A DNA stretch of 64,000 nt, taken from positions 1 through 64,000 of the forward strand of contig JAFEEL010000007.1 in the NCBI GenBank assembly GCA_018241125.1, read 5' to 3'. Shown in pieces: positions 53,116 through 62,903 of the stretch (positions are counted from its first letter, which is position 1; every line of letters begins with the position of its first letter). Made by a program: the position numbers and the translations under genes. Under the pieces are notes generated by a model. The model searched no databases, was not told the origin of the DNA, and was given only the letters and a program-made list of their open reading frames with translations. Source of the stretch: Pseudomonadota bacterium. GTDB taxonomy: Bacteria; Pseudomonadota; Gammaproteobacteria; Xanthomonadales; Xanthomonadaceae.

Positions 53116-55317
53116 TTACGGTTTGGCCGGTTCGGAGGTCAGGCCGTGCTTTTGCAGATACGGCTCGACGCTCGGCTCGGCGCCGCGGAAGTCCATCCAC
53201 AGGTCGTGGGCGTCCTTGGTGCCGCCGCGCGAGAGCACGGTGTCCTCGAAGTGCTGGCCGTTTTCGCGGGTCATGCCGCCGTGGGCGTTGAAATAAGCGA
53301 ACGCATCTTGCGCCAGCACCGCCGTCCACAGGTACGCGTAATAACCAGCCGCATAGCCGTTGCCCCAGATGTGCTGGAAGTAGGTGCTGCGGTAGCGCGG
53401 CGGCACTTGCGGCACATCCACGCCGTACTTCTTGAGCGCATCGACCTCGAAGCTGTCGGCGTTCTGCAGCGGCGCATCGGCCGGGATCTGGTGCCAGGCC
53501 ATGTCGAGCAGGGCGGCCTCCACGTATTCCAGCGTGTCGTAGCCCTGGTTGAAGGTGGCCGACTTCTTGATCTTGGCGACCAGTTCGGCCGGCATCGGCG
53601 CGCCAGTCTGGTAGTTCTTGGCGTAGTTGGCGAACACCGTCGGCTCCAGCGCCCAGTTCTCGTTGAACTGCGAGGGGAACTCGACGAAATCGCGTGGGGT
53701 GGCGGCGCCTGAGAACATCGGGTATTCGACGTTCGACAGCAGGCCATGCAGGCCGTGGCCGAACTCGTGGAACATCGTGGTCACGTCGTCGAACGAGATC
53801 AACGCCGGCTGCCCGGGCGCGGGCTTGGTGAAGTTGCATACGTTGAACACCACCGCATGCTGGCCCAGCAGCTTGCTTTGGTCGACGAACGAATCCATCC
53901 ACGCGCCGCCGTGCTTGGAGTCGCGCGCGAAGTAGTCGAAATAGAACAGCGCGATCGACTTGCCGTGCGGATCGAACACTTCGAACACGCGTACGTCCGG
54001 GTTGTAGACCGGCAGGTCGTGGCGCTCCTTGAAGGTCAGGCCGTACATCTTGTTGGCGGCGAAGAACACGCCGTCCTGCAGCACGGTGTCGATCTTGAAG
54101 TACGGCTTGATCTGCGCCTCGTCGAGGTCGTACTCGGCCTTGCGCACCTGCTCGGCGTAGTACTGCCAGTCCCAGGGTTCGAGCTTGAAGGTCGGCTGGT
54201 GCGCGGCGGCCTGATCCTGATCGATCTGCTGCTGGATGCGCGCGGCCTCGGCTTGCGCCTTGGCCACCGCCGGCTTGGCCACGCGGGTCATCAGGTCGAT
54301 GGCTGCCTGCGGGGTCTTGGCCATCTGGTCTTCCAGCGTGTAGGCCGCGAAGTTGTCGTAACCGAGCAGCTTGGCGCGCTCGGCGCGGATCTTGGCCACT
54401 TCGGCGATCAGGCTGCGGTTGTCGTGCGGTCCGGCGACATCGCTGCGCATGATCGAAGCGCGGTAGATCTTCTCGCGCAAGGCGCGGTTTTTCAGACTCG
54501 ACAGCACCGGTTGGGTGGTGGTGTTCTGCAGCGGGAACAGGTACTTGCCATCCATCCCGCGCGCTTTGGCGGCAGCGGAGGCCGCAGCGATGTCGGCATC
54601 GGACAGGCCGTCGAGCTGCGCCTTGTCGTCGACCACCACCGCGCCGTCCTTGGTGGAGGCCAGCACGTTCTGCCCGAACTGGGTGAACAAAGTGGCCAGC
54701 CGCTCGTTCATGCCCTTGATGGTCTGCTTGTCGTGATCATTGAGCAGGGCGCCGTTGTGCACGAACTGGTCGTAGTACTTCTCCAGCAGGTGCTCGGATT
54801 CGGGATCCAGATGCAGTTTCGCGCGCTGGTCGTAGATCGTCTTGATGCGCGCGAACAGCTTGCCGTTGAGGGTGATGGCGTCCTGGTGCTGCGAGAGCTT
54901 GGGCGCCATGTCCGCTTCGATCTTTTCGATCGCCGGATTGGAGCTCGACTGCGAGAGCGCGAAGAACACCTTGGACACGCGGGTGAGCAACTGCCCGGAG
55001 CGCTCCATCGCCACGATGGTGTTCTGGAAGGTCGGCATCGCCTTGTTGTTGGCGATCGCGTCGATCTCCTTGCGCTGTTGCACCATGCCGGCCAGCAGCG
55101 CCGGCGCGTAGTCGGAGTCCTTGATCTTGTCGAACTGCGGCGCTTGATACTCCAGCGGACTGGGCGCGTAGAACGGGTTGGCCGAGGTGAATGCCTCGGT
55201 CTTGGCGGCGGCATGCGCCGGTGCGGCCGCGGGGGCGGCGAGGGCGTCGATGGACACGGTCAGGCTGGCGGCGATGGCGAGGGTGAGCAGGCTGGGCAGG
55301 AAACGGGCACGGGACAT
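53116..55317 (-). CDS. dcp: Secreted M3-family metallopeptidase (Dcp-like)
   Basis: The product has 733 residues. It has a signal peptide (MSRARFLPSLLTLAIAASLT) and a thermolysin-like zinc site FHEFGHGLHG (about 515-524), with the distal ligands in the C-terminal part. It is a dipeptidyl carboxypeptidase/oligopeptidase-type enzyme, probably periplasmic. ATG 55317 keeps the signal peptide; longer frames start in non-homologous sequence. Confidence 0.85.
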   Translation of the reverse strand: MSRARFLPSLLTLAIAASLTVSIDALAAPAAAPAHAAAKTEAFTSANPFYAPSPLEYQAPQFDKIKDSDYAPALLAGMVQQRKEIDAIANNKAMPTFQNTIVAMERSGQLLTRVSKVFFALSQSSSNPAIEKIEADMAPKLSQHQDAITLNGKLFARIKTIYDQRAKLHLDPESEHLLEKYYDQFVHNGALLNDHDKQTIKGMNERLATLFTQFGQNVLASTKDGAVVVDDKAQLDGLSDADIAAASAAAKARGMDGKYLFPLQNTTTQPVLSSLKNRALREKIYRASIMRSDVAGPHDNRSLIAEVAKIRAERAKLLGYDNFAAYTLEDQMAKTPQAAIDLMTRVAKPAVAKAQAEAARIQQQIDQDQAAAHQPTFKLEPWDWQYYAEQVRKAEYDLDEAQIKPYFKIDTVLQDGVFFAANKMYGLTFKERHDLPVYNPDVRVFEVFDPHGKSIALFYFDYFARDSKHGGAWMDSFVDQSKLLGQHAVVFNVCNFTKPAPGQPALISFDDVTTMFHEFGHGLHGLLSNVEYPMFSGAATPRDFVEFPSQFNENWALEPTVFANYAKNYQTGAPMPAELVAKIKKSATFNQGYDTLEYVEAALLDMAWHQIPADAPLQNADSFEVDALKKYGVDVPQVPPRYRSTYFQHIWGNGYAAGYYAYLWTAVLAQDAFAYFNAHGGMTRENGQHFEDTVLSRGGTKDAHDLWMDFRGAEPSVEPYLQKHGLTSEPAKP

Positions 55318-55519
55318 CGAAGGGGATCCTTGAGGTTCGTGGAAAGGGATGGCGCGGGCGACGCAGGGTCGCTGGCCGCCGGGCACAAGGCGACAGAGCA
55401 TCATACCGACCGCGCCGCGGCGGGGCCATGTGACCAATGGCCTATCTTGCGAAGTCGAACGAAACAGATCCCTCGCCAACGGCCATCCATGGCCCGCTCG
55501 GGATGAAGTCATCCTGACT

Positions 55520-57100
<1,581 letters not shown>

Positions 57101-58375
57101 TTACAACCCGAGCAGCATCCGCTGCGGGTTTTCCAACTGGTTCTTGATATCGACCAGAAACAGCACCGCGTCCTTGCCGTCGATGATGCGGTGGTCGTAG
57201 CTGATCGCCACGTACATCATCGGCGCGGCGATGACCTGGCCGTTCTCGACGATGGCGCGTTCCTTGATCGTGTGCATGCCCAGGATCGCCGACTGCGGCG
57301 GGTTGACGATCGGCGTGGAGAACAGCGAGCCGAAGGTGCCGCCATTGGTGATCGTGAACGTGCCGCCTTGCAGGTCTTCGAGCTTCAGGCCGCCTTCGCG
57401 CGCGGCCTTGGCATAGCCGATGATCGCTTTTTCGATTTCCGCAAAACCCATCGACTGCGCATTGCGCAGCACCGGCGTCACCAGACCCTTGTCGGTCGAA
57501 ACCGCGACCGAGATGTCGGCATAACCGTGGTAGATCACGTCGTTGCCGTCCACCGAGGCGTTGACCACCGGGTGGCGAGCCAGCGCGTTGGCGGCGGCTT
57601 TGACGAAAAAGCTCATGAAGCCGAGCTTGACCCCGTTGGCCTTCTCGAACGCCTCGCCGTGCTGCTTGCGCATCGCCGCGACCTGCGCGAGATTGATCTC
57701 GTTGAACGAGGTCAGCATCGCGATCGAGTTTTTCGACTGCATCAGGCGTTCGGCGATCTTGGCGCGCATGCGCGTCATCGGCACGCGCTCTTCGGGGCGC
57801 GGGCCGGAGGCGCCGGGACTCGGGACGCGGGACTCGGGACTCGGGGAGGCGGGCGCCTTGGCGGCCGGGGCGGGTGCGCCGCCGGAGCGCATGAAGTTGA
57901 CCAGATCCTCTTTCGTCACCTGATTGCCGCGGCCGGTGCCGGTCACGTTGGCGGGATCGATGCGGTTGCTCTCGGCGGTGAAGCGCGCGCCGGGCGGCAG
58001 GGCGGAGGTGTCGGGTTGGTTCTGATCGCGGCCGGAGGCCGCTCCCACAAAAGCCGCTCCAGCAGAAGCCGCGGTTGCTTTTGTGGGGGGGGCGTCCTCG
58101 GCCCGACTCTGGCCTGCGGCCGCCCCTGAAGCTGCCGCGCCCTCCTCGATGATCGCCAGCACCTGCGCGCTGGTCACCGTGCTGCCGACATCGAACCTGA
58201 TTTCCTTGAGCACGCCGTCAACGGGTGCCGGAACTTCCAGCACGACCTTGTCGGTTTCCAGATCGAGCAGGTTTTCGTCGCGCCGCACCGCCTCGCCGGG
58301 CTTCTTGTGCCAGGCGGCGATGGTGGCGTCGGAAACGGATTCCGGCAGAACCGGGACTTTGACTTCGATACTCAT
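57101..58375 (-). CDS. sucB: 2-oxoglutarate dehydrogenase E2 (dihydrolipoyl succinyltransferase)
   Basis: The product has 424 residues. The lipoyl domain has [12 protein letters not shown] with the lipoyl Lys, the E3-binding region has [19 protein letters not shown], and the catalytic end has [13 protein letters not shown]. The two linkers hold repeat DNA in frame: a palindromic REP-type element (58024-58087) and five heptamers (57814-57848). Gene order on the minus strand is sucA, TA pair, sucB, lpd. It transfers succinyl to CoA. Confidence 0.93.
   Translation of the reverse strand: MSIEVKVPVLPESVSDATIAAWHKKPGEAVRRDENLLDLETDKVVLEVPAPVDGVLKEIRFDVGSTVTSAQVLAIIEEGAAASGAAAGQSRAEDAPPTKATAASAGAAFVGAASGRDQNQPDTSALPPGARFTAESNRIDPANVTGTGRGNQVTKEDLVNFMRSGGAPAPAAKAPASPSPESRVPSPGASGPRPEERVPMTRMRAKIAERLMQSKNSIAMLTSFNEINLAQVAAMRKQHGEAFEKANGVKLGFMSFFVKAAANALARHPVVNASVDGNDVIYHGYADISVAVSTDKGLVTPVLRNAQSMGFAEIEKAIIGYAKAAREGGLKLEDLQGGTFTITNGGTFGSLFSTPIVNPPQSAILGMHTIKERAIVENGQVIAAPMMYVAISYDHRIIDGKDAVLFLVDIKNQLENPQRMLLGL
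57814..57848 (-). repeat. Heptamer array inside sucB linker
   Basis: Five units on the plus strand: CGGGACT, CGGGACG, CGGGACT, CGGGACT, CGGGGAG. In the minus-strand reading they encode [16 protein letters not shown] linker residues before the catalytic domain. Confidence 0.85.
58024..58087. repeat. REP-type palindrome inside sucB linker
   Basis: A GCGGCC-gga-GGCCGC hairpin (58028-58042) joins an 11-bp inverted repeat CCCACAAAAGC (58044-58054) / GCTTTTGTGGG (58077-58087). The minus strand reads GTGGGAGCGGCC, a form widespread as an intergenic REP in gammaproteobacteria. Here it encodes [11 protein letters not shown] in the linker. Confidence 0.8.
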
Positions 58376-58423
58376 GGATGTCCTCGAACGCGTGCGTTGA
58401 AATGTGTTTTGTCGCCTTGAAAC

Positions 58424-58681
58424 TCAGTCAGTGATCAGCTTGTCGTATTGTGCATGGCTGCCGATCCAGAACCACAGCACGCCGGCGTCGATCGCTACGC
58501 CCAGCGCGCGGTGATACAGCCCGGCGCGAACCGCCCACAAACGCCCGGCCCGCTTGAAGTGCAACGAGGGATGCAGTGGATCGGCTTTCAACAAGGCGAA
58601 GCAACGATCGGCAACCCGTTTCACATCCGGCGGCAAATCCCCATAGGCTGACCAAAAAGCCGGTGTGGCGTGGTGTTTCAC
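58424..58681 (-). CDS. RelE/ParE-type toxin
   Basis: The product has 85 residues. FWSAYGDLPPDVKRVADRC, ADPLHPSLHFKRAGRLWAVR and VLWFWIGSHAQYDKLI fit the RelE/ParE superfamily of small ribosome- or gyrase-directed toxins. A GTG start at 58681 overlaps the stop of the gene for a 66-residue partner. The pair lies between sucA and sucB, in the same direction. Confidence 0.72.
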   Translation of the reverse strand: MKHHATPAFWSAYGDLPPDVKRVADRCFALLKADPLHPSLHFKRAGRLWAVRAGLYHRALGVAIDAGVLWFWIGSHAQYDKLITD

Positions 58682-58878
58682 AATGCCGTGGTCTTGCCTT
58701 CGGCATGGCTGCGGAGGGCTTGTTCGGCCAGCGCATCCAGTCGTCCTGCCGCCACGTCGTCGGCCAACTTGCGGTCCCAAACGTGCCCATCGAACGCGAC
58801 GAACCACGCGCGAAAGGCCGCCAACTCCTCGGGTTGCAGGGCGGCTACCTGGTGTTCGATGGCTTCGACTTTTTCCAT
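58678..58878 (-). CDS. Putative antitoxin partner
   Basis: The product has 66 residues, acidic and helical: VEAIEHQVAALQPEELAAFR, and WDRKLADDVAAGRLDALAEQ. It overlaps the RelE/ParE-type gene by four bases (GTGA), the typical antitoxin-toxin order. It lies between sucA and sucB. No DNA-binding domain is clear. Confidence 0.65.
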   Translation of the reverse strand: MEKVEAIEHQVAALQPEELAAFRAWFVAFDGHVWDRKLADDVAAGRLDALAEQALRSHAEGKTTAL

Positions 58879-58912
58879 GGGGTCATTCTAGCAGCGCTTG
58901 ATGCGGAGGCTT

Positions 58913-61792
58913 TCACACGCCCGCGACCACGTTGTCGCCCAGCTTGCCCACCAGCGCGTCCTCGACCAACCTGGCCTGTTCGGCCTGGTGCGTGGACAGG
59001 TGGCCGCAAGCGGGCGCGGCCGAACGTACGCGGCCGGCGTAATACAGCCTCTGGCCATTTTGCAGGCAGCGGTCGAGGTGGTGCTGGATCTGGTACCACG
59101 CGCCTTGATTCATCGGCTCCTCCTGGCACCAGACCAGCGCCTTGGCCTTGGCGAACTTCTGCAACTCGGCGGTCAGCTCGGCGCGCGGGAACGGGAACAA
59201 CTGCTCGGCGCGGGCGATGGCGACGTGCTTGATGTCGCGCTTGGCCTGTTCCTCGACGAGGTCGTAATACACCTTGCCGGCGCACACCACGACGCGATCG
59301 ACTTGCGTGGCGTCGGCGGATGGATCGCCGATGAAATCGTGGAAGCGCCCGTTGGCCAGTTCATCCAGCGACGACACCGCCAGCTTGTGGCGCAGCAGCG
59401 ATTTGGGGCTGAACACCACCAGCGGCTTGCGGGTGGCGCGCAGCATTTGCCGGCGCAGCAGGTGGAAGATCTGCGCCGGCGTGGTCGGCACGCACACCTG
59501 CATGTTGTCGAGTGCGCACAGTTGCAAGAAACGCTCCAAGCGCGCCGAGGAATGCTCGGGCCCTTGGCCCTCGTAGCCGTGCGGCAGCAGCAAGGTCAGC
59601 CCGCACAGGCGGTTCCACTTGGCCTCCCCGGAGCTGATGAACTGGTCGATCACCACTTGCGCGCCGTTGGCGAAATCGCCGAACTGCGCCTCCCAGATCG
59701 TCAGCGTGGTCGGGTCGGCAGTCGCATAGCCGTACTCGAACGCCATCACGGCTTCTTCGCTGAGCAGTGAATCGACGATGGTGACGTCCAGCGGATCGAC
59801 GCTGGCTGGCAACAGTTCGCGCAGCGGCAGATAGTCCGGCCCGCCGTTCTGGTCGTGCAGCACCGCGTGGCGATGGAAGAAGGTGCCGCGACCGGCATCC
59901 TGCCCCACGAGACGCAGTTTGAAATCACCCTTGAGCAAACTGGCGTAGGCGAGGTTTTCGGCGAATCCCCAATCGCCCGGAAGTGTGCCGCCGGCCATCT
60001 TGCGGCGGTCATCGTAGATCTTGGCCACGCGCGGGTGCAGCTTGATGTTGTCCGGGATCGCGTTGATGCGCGTGGCCAGCGCGTCCAGTTCGGCGCGCGG
60101 CACGCGGGTATCGACCGCATCCTTGAGCGCGCCGTGCAGGTAGGGCTTCCAGTCGGCACCGAACACTTCGGCCGGCTTGTCGGCCAGTTCGGTGGTGACC
60201 GCGCCGGTCTCCAGCTTCTTGCGATAGCCATCGACCAGCGCGCTGGCGCCGGCATCGTCGATCACCCCGGCCCCGATCAGGCGCTGTGCGTAGATCTCGC
60301 GGGGAGTCTTGTGTGCCTTGACGATCTGGTACATCACCGGCTGCGTCGCGGACGGTTCATCGGCCTCGTTGTGGCCGTGCCGGCGATAGCAGACCAGGTC
60401 GATGACGATGTCGCGGTTGAACTCCTGGCGGAAGTCGAATGCCAGCCGCGTGCAGAACACTACCGCCTCGGGGTCGTCGCCGTTGACGTGCAGGATCGGC
60501 GCACCGACCATCTTGGCCAAGTCGGTGCAGTACAGCGTCGAGCGTGCATCGTCGGTGCGGCTGGTGGTGAAACCGATCTGGTTGTTGATCACCACGTGCA
60601 CGCTGCCGCCGACCTTGAAGTAACGGGCCTGCGACATCTGCAGCAACTCCATGCCCACGCCTTGACCGGCGAACGCGGCATCGCCGTGGATCAGCACCGG
60701 CAGTACCGCGTCGCGCTCGCGATCGTCGCGCCGCTGCTGGCGCGCGCGTACGGAACCGGCGACCACCGGGTTGACGATCTCCAGATGCGAGGGATTGAAC
60801 GCCAGCGCCAGATGCAGCGGTCCGCCGGGCGTGGCCACGTCGGCCGAGAAGCCCATGTGGTACTTCACGTCGCCCGAATGCGCCGGGTCGTCGTGGTGCT
60901 CGTAGCGGCCCTCGAACTCGTCGAACAGCTTGCCCGGCGGTTTGCCGAGGGTGTTGACCAGCACGTTCAGGCGGCCGCGATGGGCCATCGCCACCACCAT
61001 TTCCTTCACGCCGCCGGCACCCGCACGCCGGCACAACTCGTCCATCAGCGGGATCAGCGAATCGCCGCCTTCCAGCGAGAATCGCTTCTGGCCGACGTAC
61101 TTGGTGTGCAAGTAGCGCTCCAGCCCGTCGGCGGCGGTGAGCCGCTCGAGGATGCGCAGGCGCTCGTCGACCGTCAATCCGAATTGTCCCCCGGCTTGTT
61201 CGAGCCGTTGATACACCCACTTGCGTTGCGCGCGATCGGCGATGTGCATGAACTCGGCGCCGATGGTGCCGCCATAGGTGGCCTTGAGGCGTACCAGCAG
61301 ATCGCGCAGCGGCAGGGTGTCCGGGCCGGCGGTCAGGCCGGTGCGAAAGCGGGTGGACAAGTCGGCGTCGGACAGTCCGTGTACCGCCAGGTCCAGATCG
61401 GCATCGTCGGGCTTGTGCGGTTGGTCGGCGCTGTCGCCGGCGGCCGCCAACCCGAGCGGATCGAGGTCGGCACGCAAGTGCCCGCGCGAGCGATACGCGG
61501 TGACCAGCTTGAGCACCGCCGCCTGCTTTTGCGACACCGCGTCGGACGCCACCAGCGCCGGGCCAGCCGCACCATTGCCGCGACCGGCGTGCTTGGCCGC
61601 TTCCACGATGCGCGCCATCACCGCCGCGTGCGGCACGTCGCCACGCCCGTGCAGGCCGTCGAAATACGCCTTCCAGTCGGCGCCGACACTGCCAGGATCG
61701 GTCAAATAACTTTCGTACAGGGCCTCGATATACCCGGCATTGACGCCGGAGTTCTGCGAGGTCGCGGCAAACTGCTGGATCAGGCTTTCCAC
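58913..61792 (-). CDS. sucA: 2-oxoglutarate dehydrogenase E1
   Basis: The product has 959 residues. The N-terminus, after the GTG at 61792, reads ESLIQQFAATSQNSGVNAGY, the standard E1 opening. Thiamin diphosphate region: GDAAFAGQGVGMELLQMS, NNQIGFTTSRTDDARSTLYC, DPEAVVFCTRLAFDFRQEF. The catalytic step decarboxylates 2-oxoglutarate. A TATACT promoter lies about 90 bases upstream. Upstream ATG frames are shadows of the neighbour. Confidence 0.93.
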   Translation of the reverse strand: MESLIQQFAATSQNSGVNAGYIEALYESYLTDPGSVGADWKAYFDGLHGRGDVPHAAVMARIVEAAKHAGRGNGAAGPALVASDAVSQKQAAVLKLVTAYRSRGHLRADLDPLGLAAAGDSADQPHKPDDADLDLAVHGLSDADLSTRFRTGLTAGPDTLPLRDLLVRLKATYGGTIGAEFMHIADRAQRKWVYQRLEQAGGQFGLTVDERLRILERLTAADGLERYLHTKYVGQKRFSLEGGDSLIPLMDELCRRAGAGGVKEMVVAMAHRGRLNVLVNTLGKPPGKLFDEFEGRYEHHDDPAHSGDVKYHMGFSADVATPGGPLHLALAFNPSHLEIVNPVVAGSVRARQQRRDDRERDAVLPVLIHGDAAFAGQGVGMELLQMSQARYFKVGGSVHVVINNQIGFTTSRTDDARSTLYCTDLAKMVGAPILHVNGDDPEAVVFCTRLAFDFRQEFNRDIVIDLVCYRRHGHNEADEPSATQPVMYQIVKAHKTPREIYAQRLIGAGVIDDAGASALVDGYRKKLETGAVTTELADKPAEVFGADWKPYLHGALKDAVDTRVPRAELDALATRINAIPDNIKLHPRVAKIYDDRRKMAGGTLPGDWGFAENLAYASLLKGDFKLRLVGQDAGRGTFFHRHAVLHDQNGGPDYLPLRELLPASVDPLDVTIVDSLLSEEAVMAFEYGYATADPTTLTIWEAQFGDFANGAQVVIDQFISSGEAKWNRLCGLTLLLPHGYEGQGPEHSSARLERFLQLCALDNMQVCVPTTPAQIFHLLRRQMLRATRKPLVVFSPKSLLRHKLAVSSLDELANGRFHDFIGDPSADATQVDRVVVCAGKVYYDLVEEQAKRDIKHVAIARAEQLFPFPRAELTAELQKFAKAKALVWCQEEPMNQGAWYQIQHHLDRCLQNGQRLYYAGRVRSAAPACGHLSTHQAEQARLVEDALVGKLGDNVVAGV

Positions 61793-61877
61793 TTCAATGC
61801 GCCCGCCGTGATTGACTGCAAGTGATGGATTTTGCCCGTTCCATCCTGCGTTGTGCAATGCGGCAAAACGGCCTTCC

Positions 61878-61907
61878 AGTATAGCGCGGCGGCGGTCGGC
61901 TTCGGAA
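61878..61907 (-). promoter_or_regulatory. Sigma-70-type promoter of sucA
   Basis: On the minus strand: -35 TTCCGA (61902-61907), 18-base spacer, -10 TATACT (61878-61883), five of six matches to TATAAT. It leaves a 5' leader of about 80 bases before the GTG start of sucA at 61792. Confidence 0.5.
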
Positions 61908-61949
61908 CCTGAAATTGCGGATGGGGGCCGCTGCGGCGCCTGCGCCGGC

Positions 61950-62903
61950 TCAAATTTCCAGCGCCCGGAACTCCGTGCATGGCCGGCCGCGCTGCCACAT
62001 GCGTTCGAACACTTCCGTGACCTGCCGGGCCCGTGCCGGCGCGCCAGCGCTGGCTTCGCCTTCGAGGCGTCCGCCGAGCGAGCGAAAGTACAGTGCGCCG
62101 CGATCGCCCACGAGAAACGCCGACGGGTACTGGCGGTCGGCTTCTTCTTCGCAGGCGCGGAACTCGAAGATGCTCGGCAGCCGCTGTGCCAGCGCCAGCC
62201 ACGGATGCCCGAGTTGCGCCAGCGCTTGCGGCTCCAGCAACAGCACCCGCACCCGTGGGTCGGCACCGGAGGTGGCGTAGCGGCGCAGTGCATCGATCAC
62301 CGTGGCATGGCCCAGCAGGGCCGGGTCGAGGTCGCGGCTGAACACGCACAGGTCGCGGCGCGAGTTATCGATCGTGGTCGTCGCCGCAACCAGGGCTTGC
62401 TCGAAAGTCTCGACCGCTGCCAATACCTTCTTCGGTGTTGACGGCGGGCGCTCGTTGAAGGGCGTCAGCGTGACCCGCATCGCGCGATGGCGGATTCCGG
62501 CCTCGTCGAACTCCGCGCCGAACGCCTCAAAGCCGTGCTTCTCGTAAAAGCCCACCGCATCGGCTTGCGCGTGCAACTCGATCTCGTCCCACTGCTGCAT
62601 CCGCGCGATATCCAGCAGTGCGGTCAACAATGCGGTGCCGACCCCACGCCCGCGCCATTCGCGCAGCACCGCGAGGCGGCCGATGCCGTGCTGCGGGGTC
62701 AGCCGCCCAGTGCCGATCGGGTGGTTGTCGTTGTCGCGGGCAATGACGTGCTGGCACAGCGGGTCGAGCGCGTCCCATTCCATTTCGATCGGTACGCTTT
62801 GCTCCACCACGAACACGCTTTCTCTCACACGGCGCAGGTCTTGAAAGTCGGTGCGGTAATCGGCCGGCTCGACGCGGAATTCGGAGGTCATTGCACGGTT
62901 CAT
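61950..62903 (-). CDS. GNAT acetyltransferase with unknown C-terminal domain
   Basis: The product has 317 residues. The GNAT fold is at the N-terminus: acetyl-CoA motif RLAVLREWRGRGVGTALLTA (Q/RxxGxG/A) and YEKHGFEAFGAEFDEAGIRH. A C-terminal part (about 160-317) has no known family but conserved-looking LGHATVIDALRRYATSGADP. It overlaps the next gene by four bases. Such fusions occur in Xanthomonadales. Confidence 0.8.
   Translation of the reverse strand: MNRAMTSEFRVEPADYRTDFQDLRRVRESVFVVEQSVPIEMEWDALDPLCQHVIARDNDNHPIGTGRLTPQHGIGRLAVLREWRGRGVGTALLTALLDIARMQQWDEIELHAQADAVGFYEKHGFEAFGAEFDEAGIRHRAMRVTLTPFNERPPSTPKKVLAAVETFEQALVAATTTIDNSRRDLCVFSRDLDPALLGHATVIDALRRYATSGADPRVRVLLLEPQALAQLGHPWLALAQRLPSIFEFRACEEEADRQYPSAFLVGDRGALYFRSLGGRLEGEASAGAPARARQVTEVFERMWQRGRPCTEFRALEI

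Noticed and set aside
61793..62293. Upstream extension of sucA
   Set aside because: Translation upstream of GTG 61792 is Arg/Ser-rich and is the shadow of the GNAT gene; the E1 N-terminus starts at 61792.
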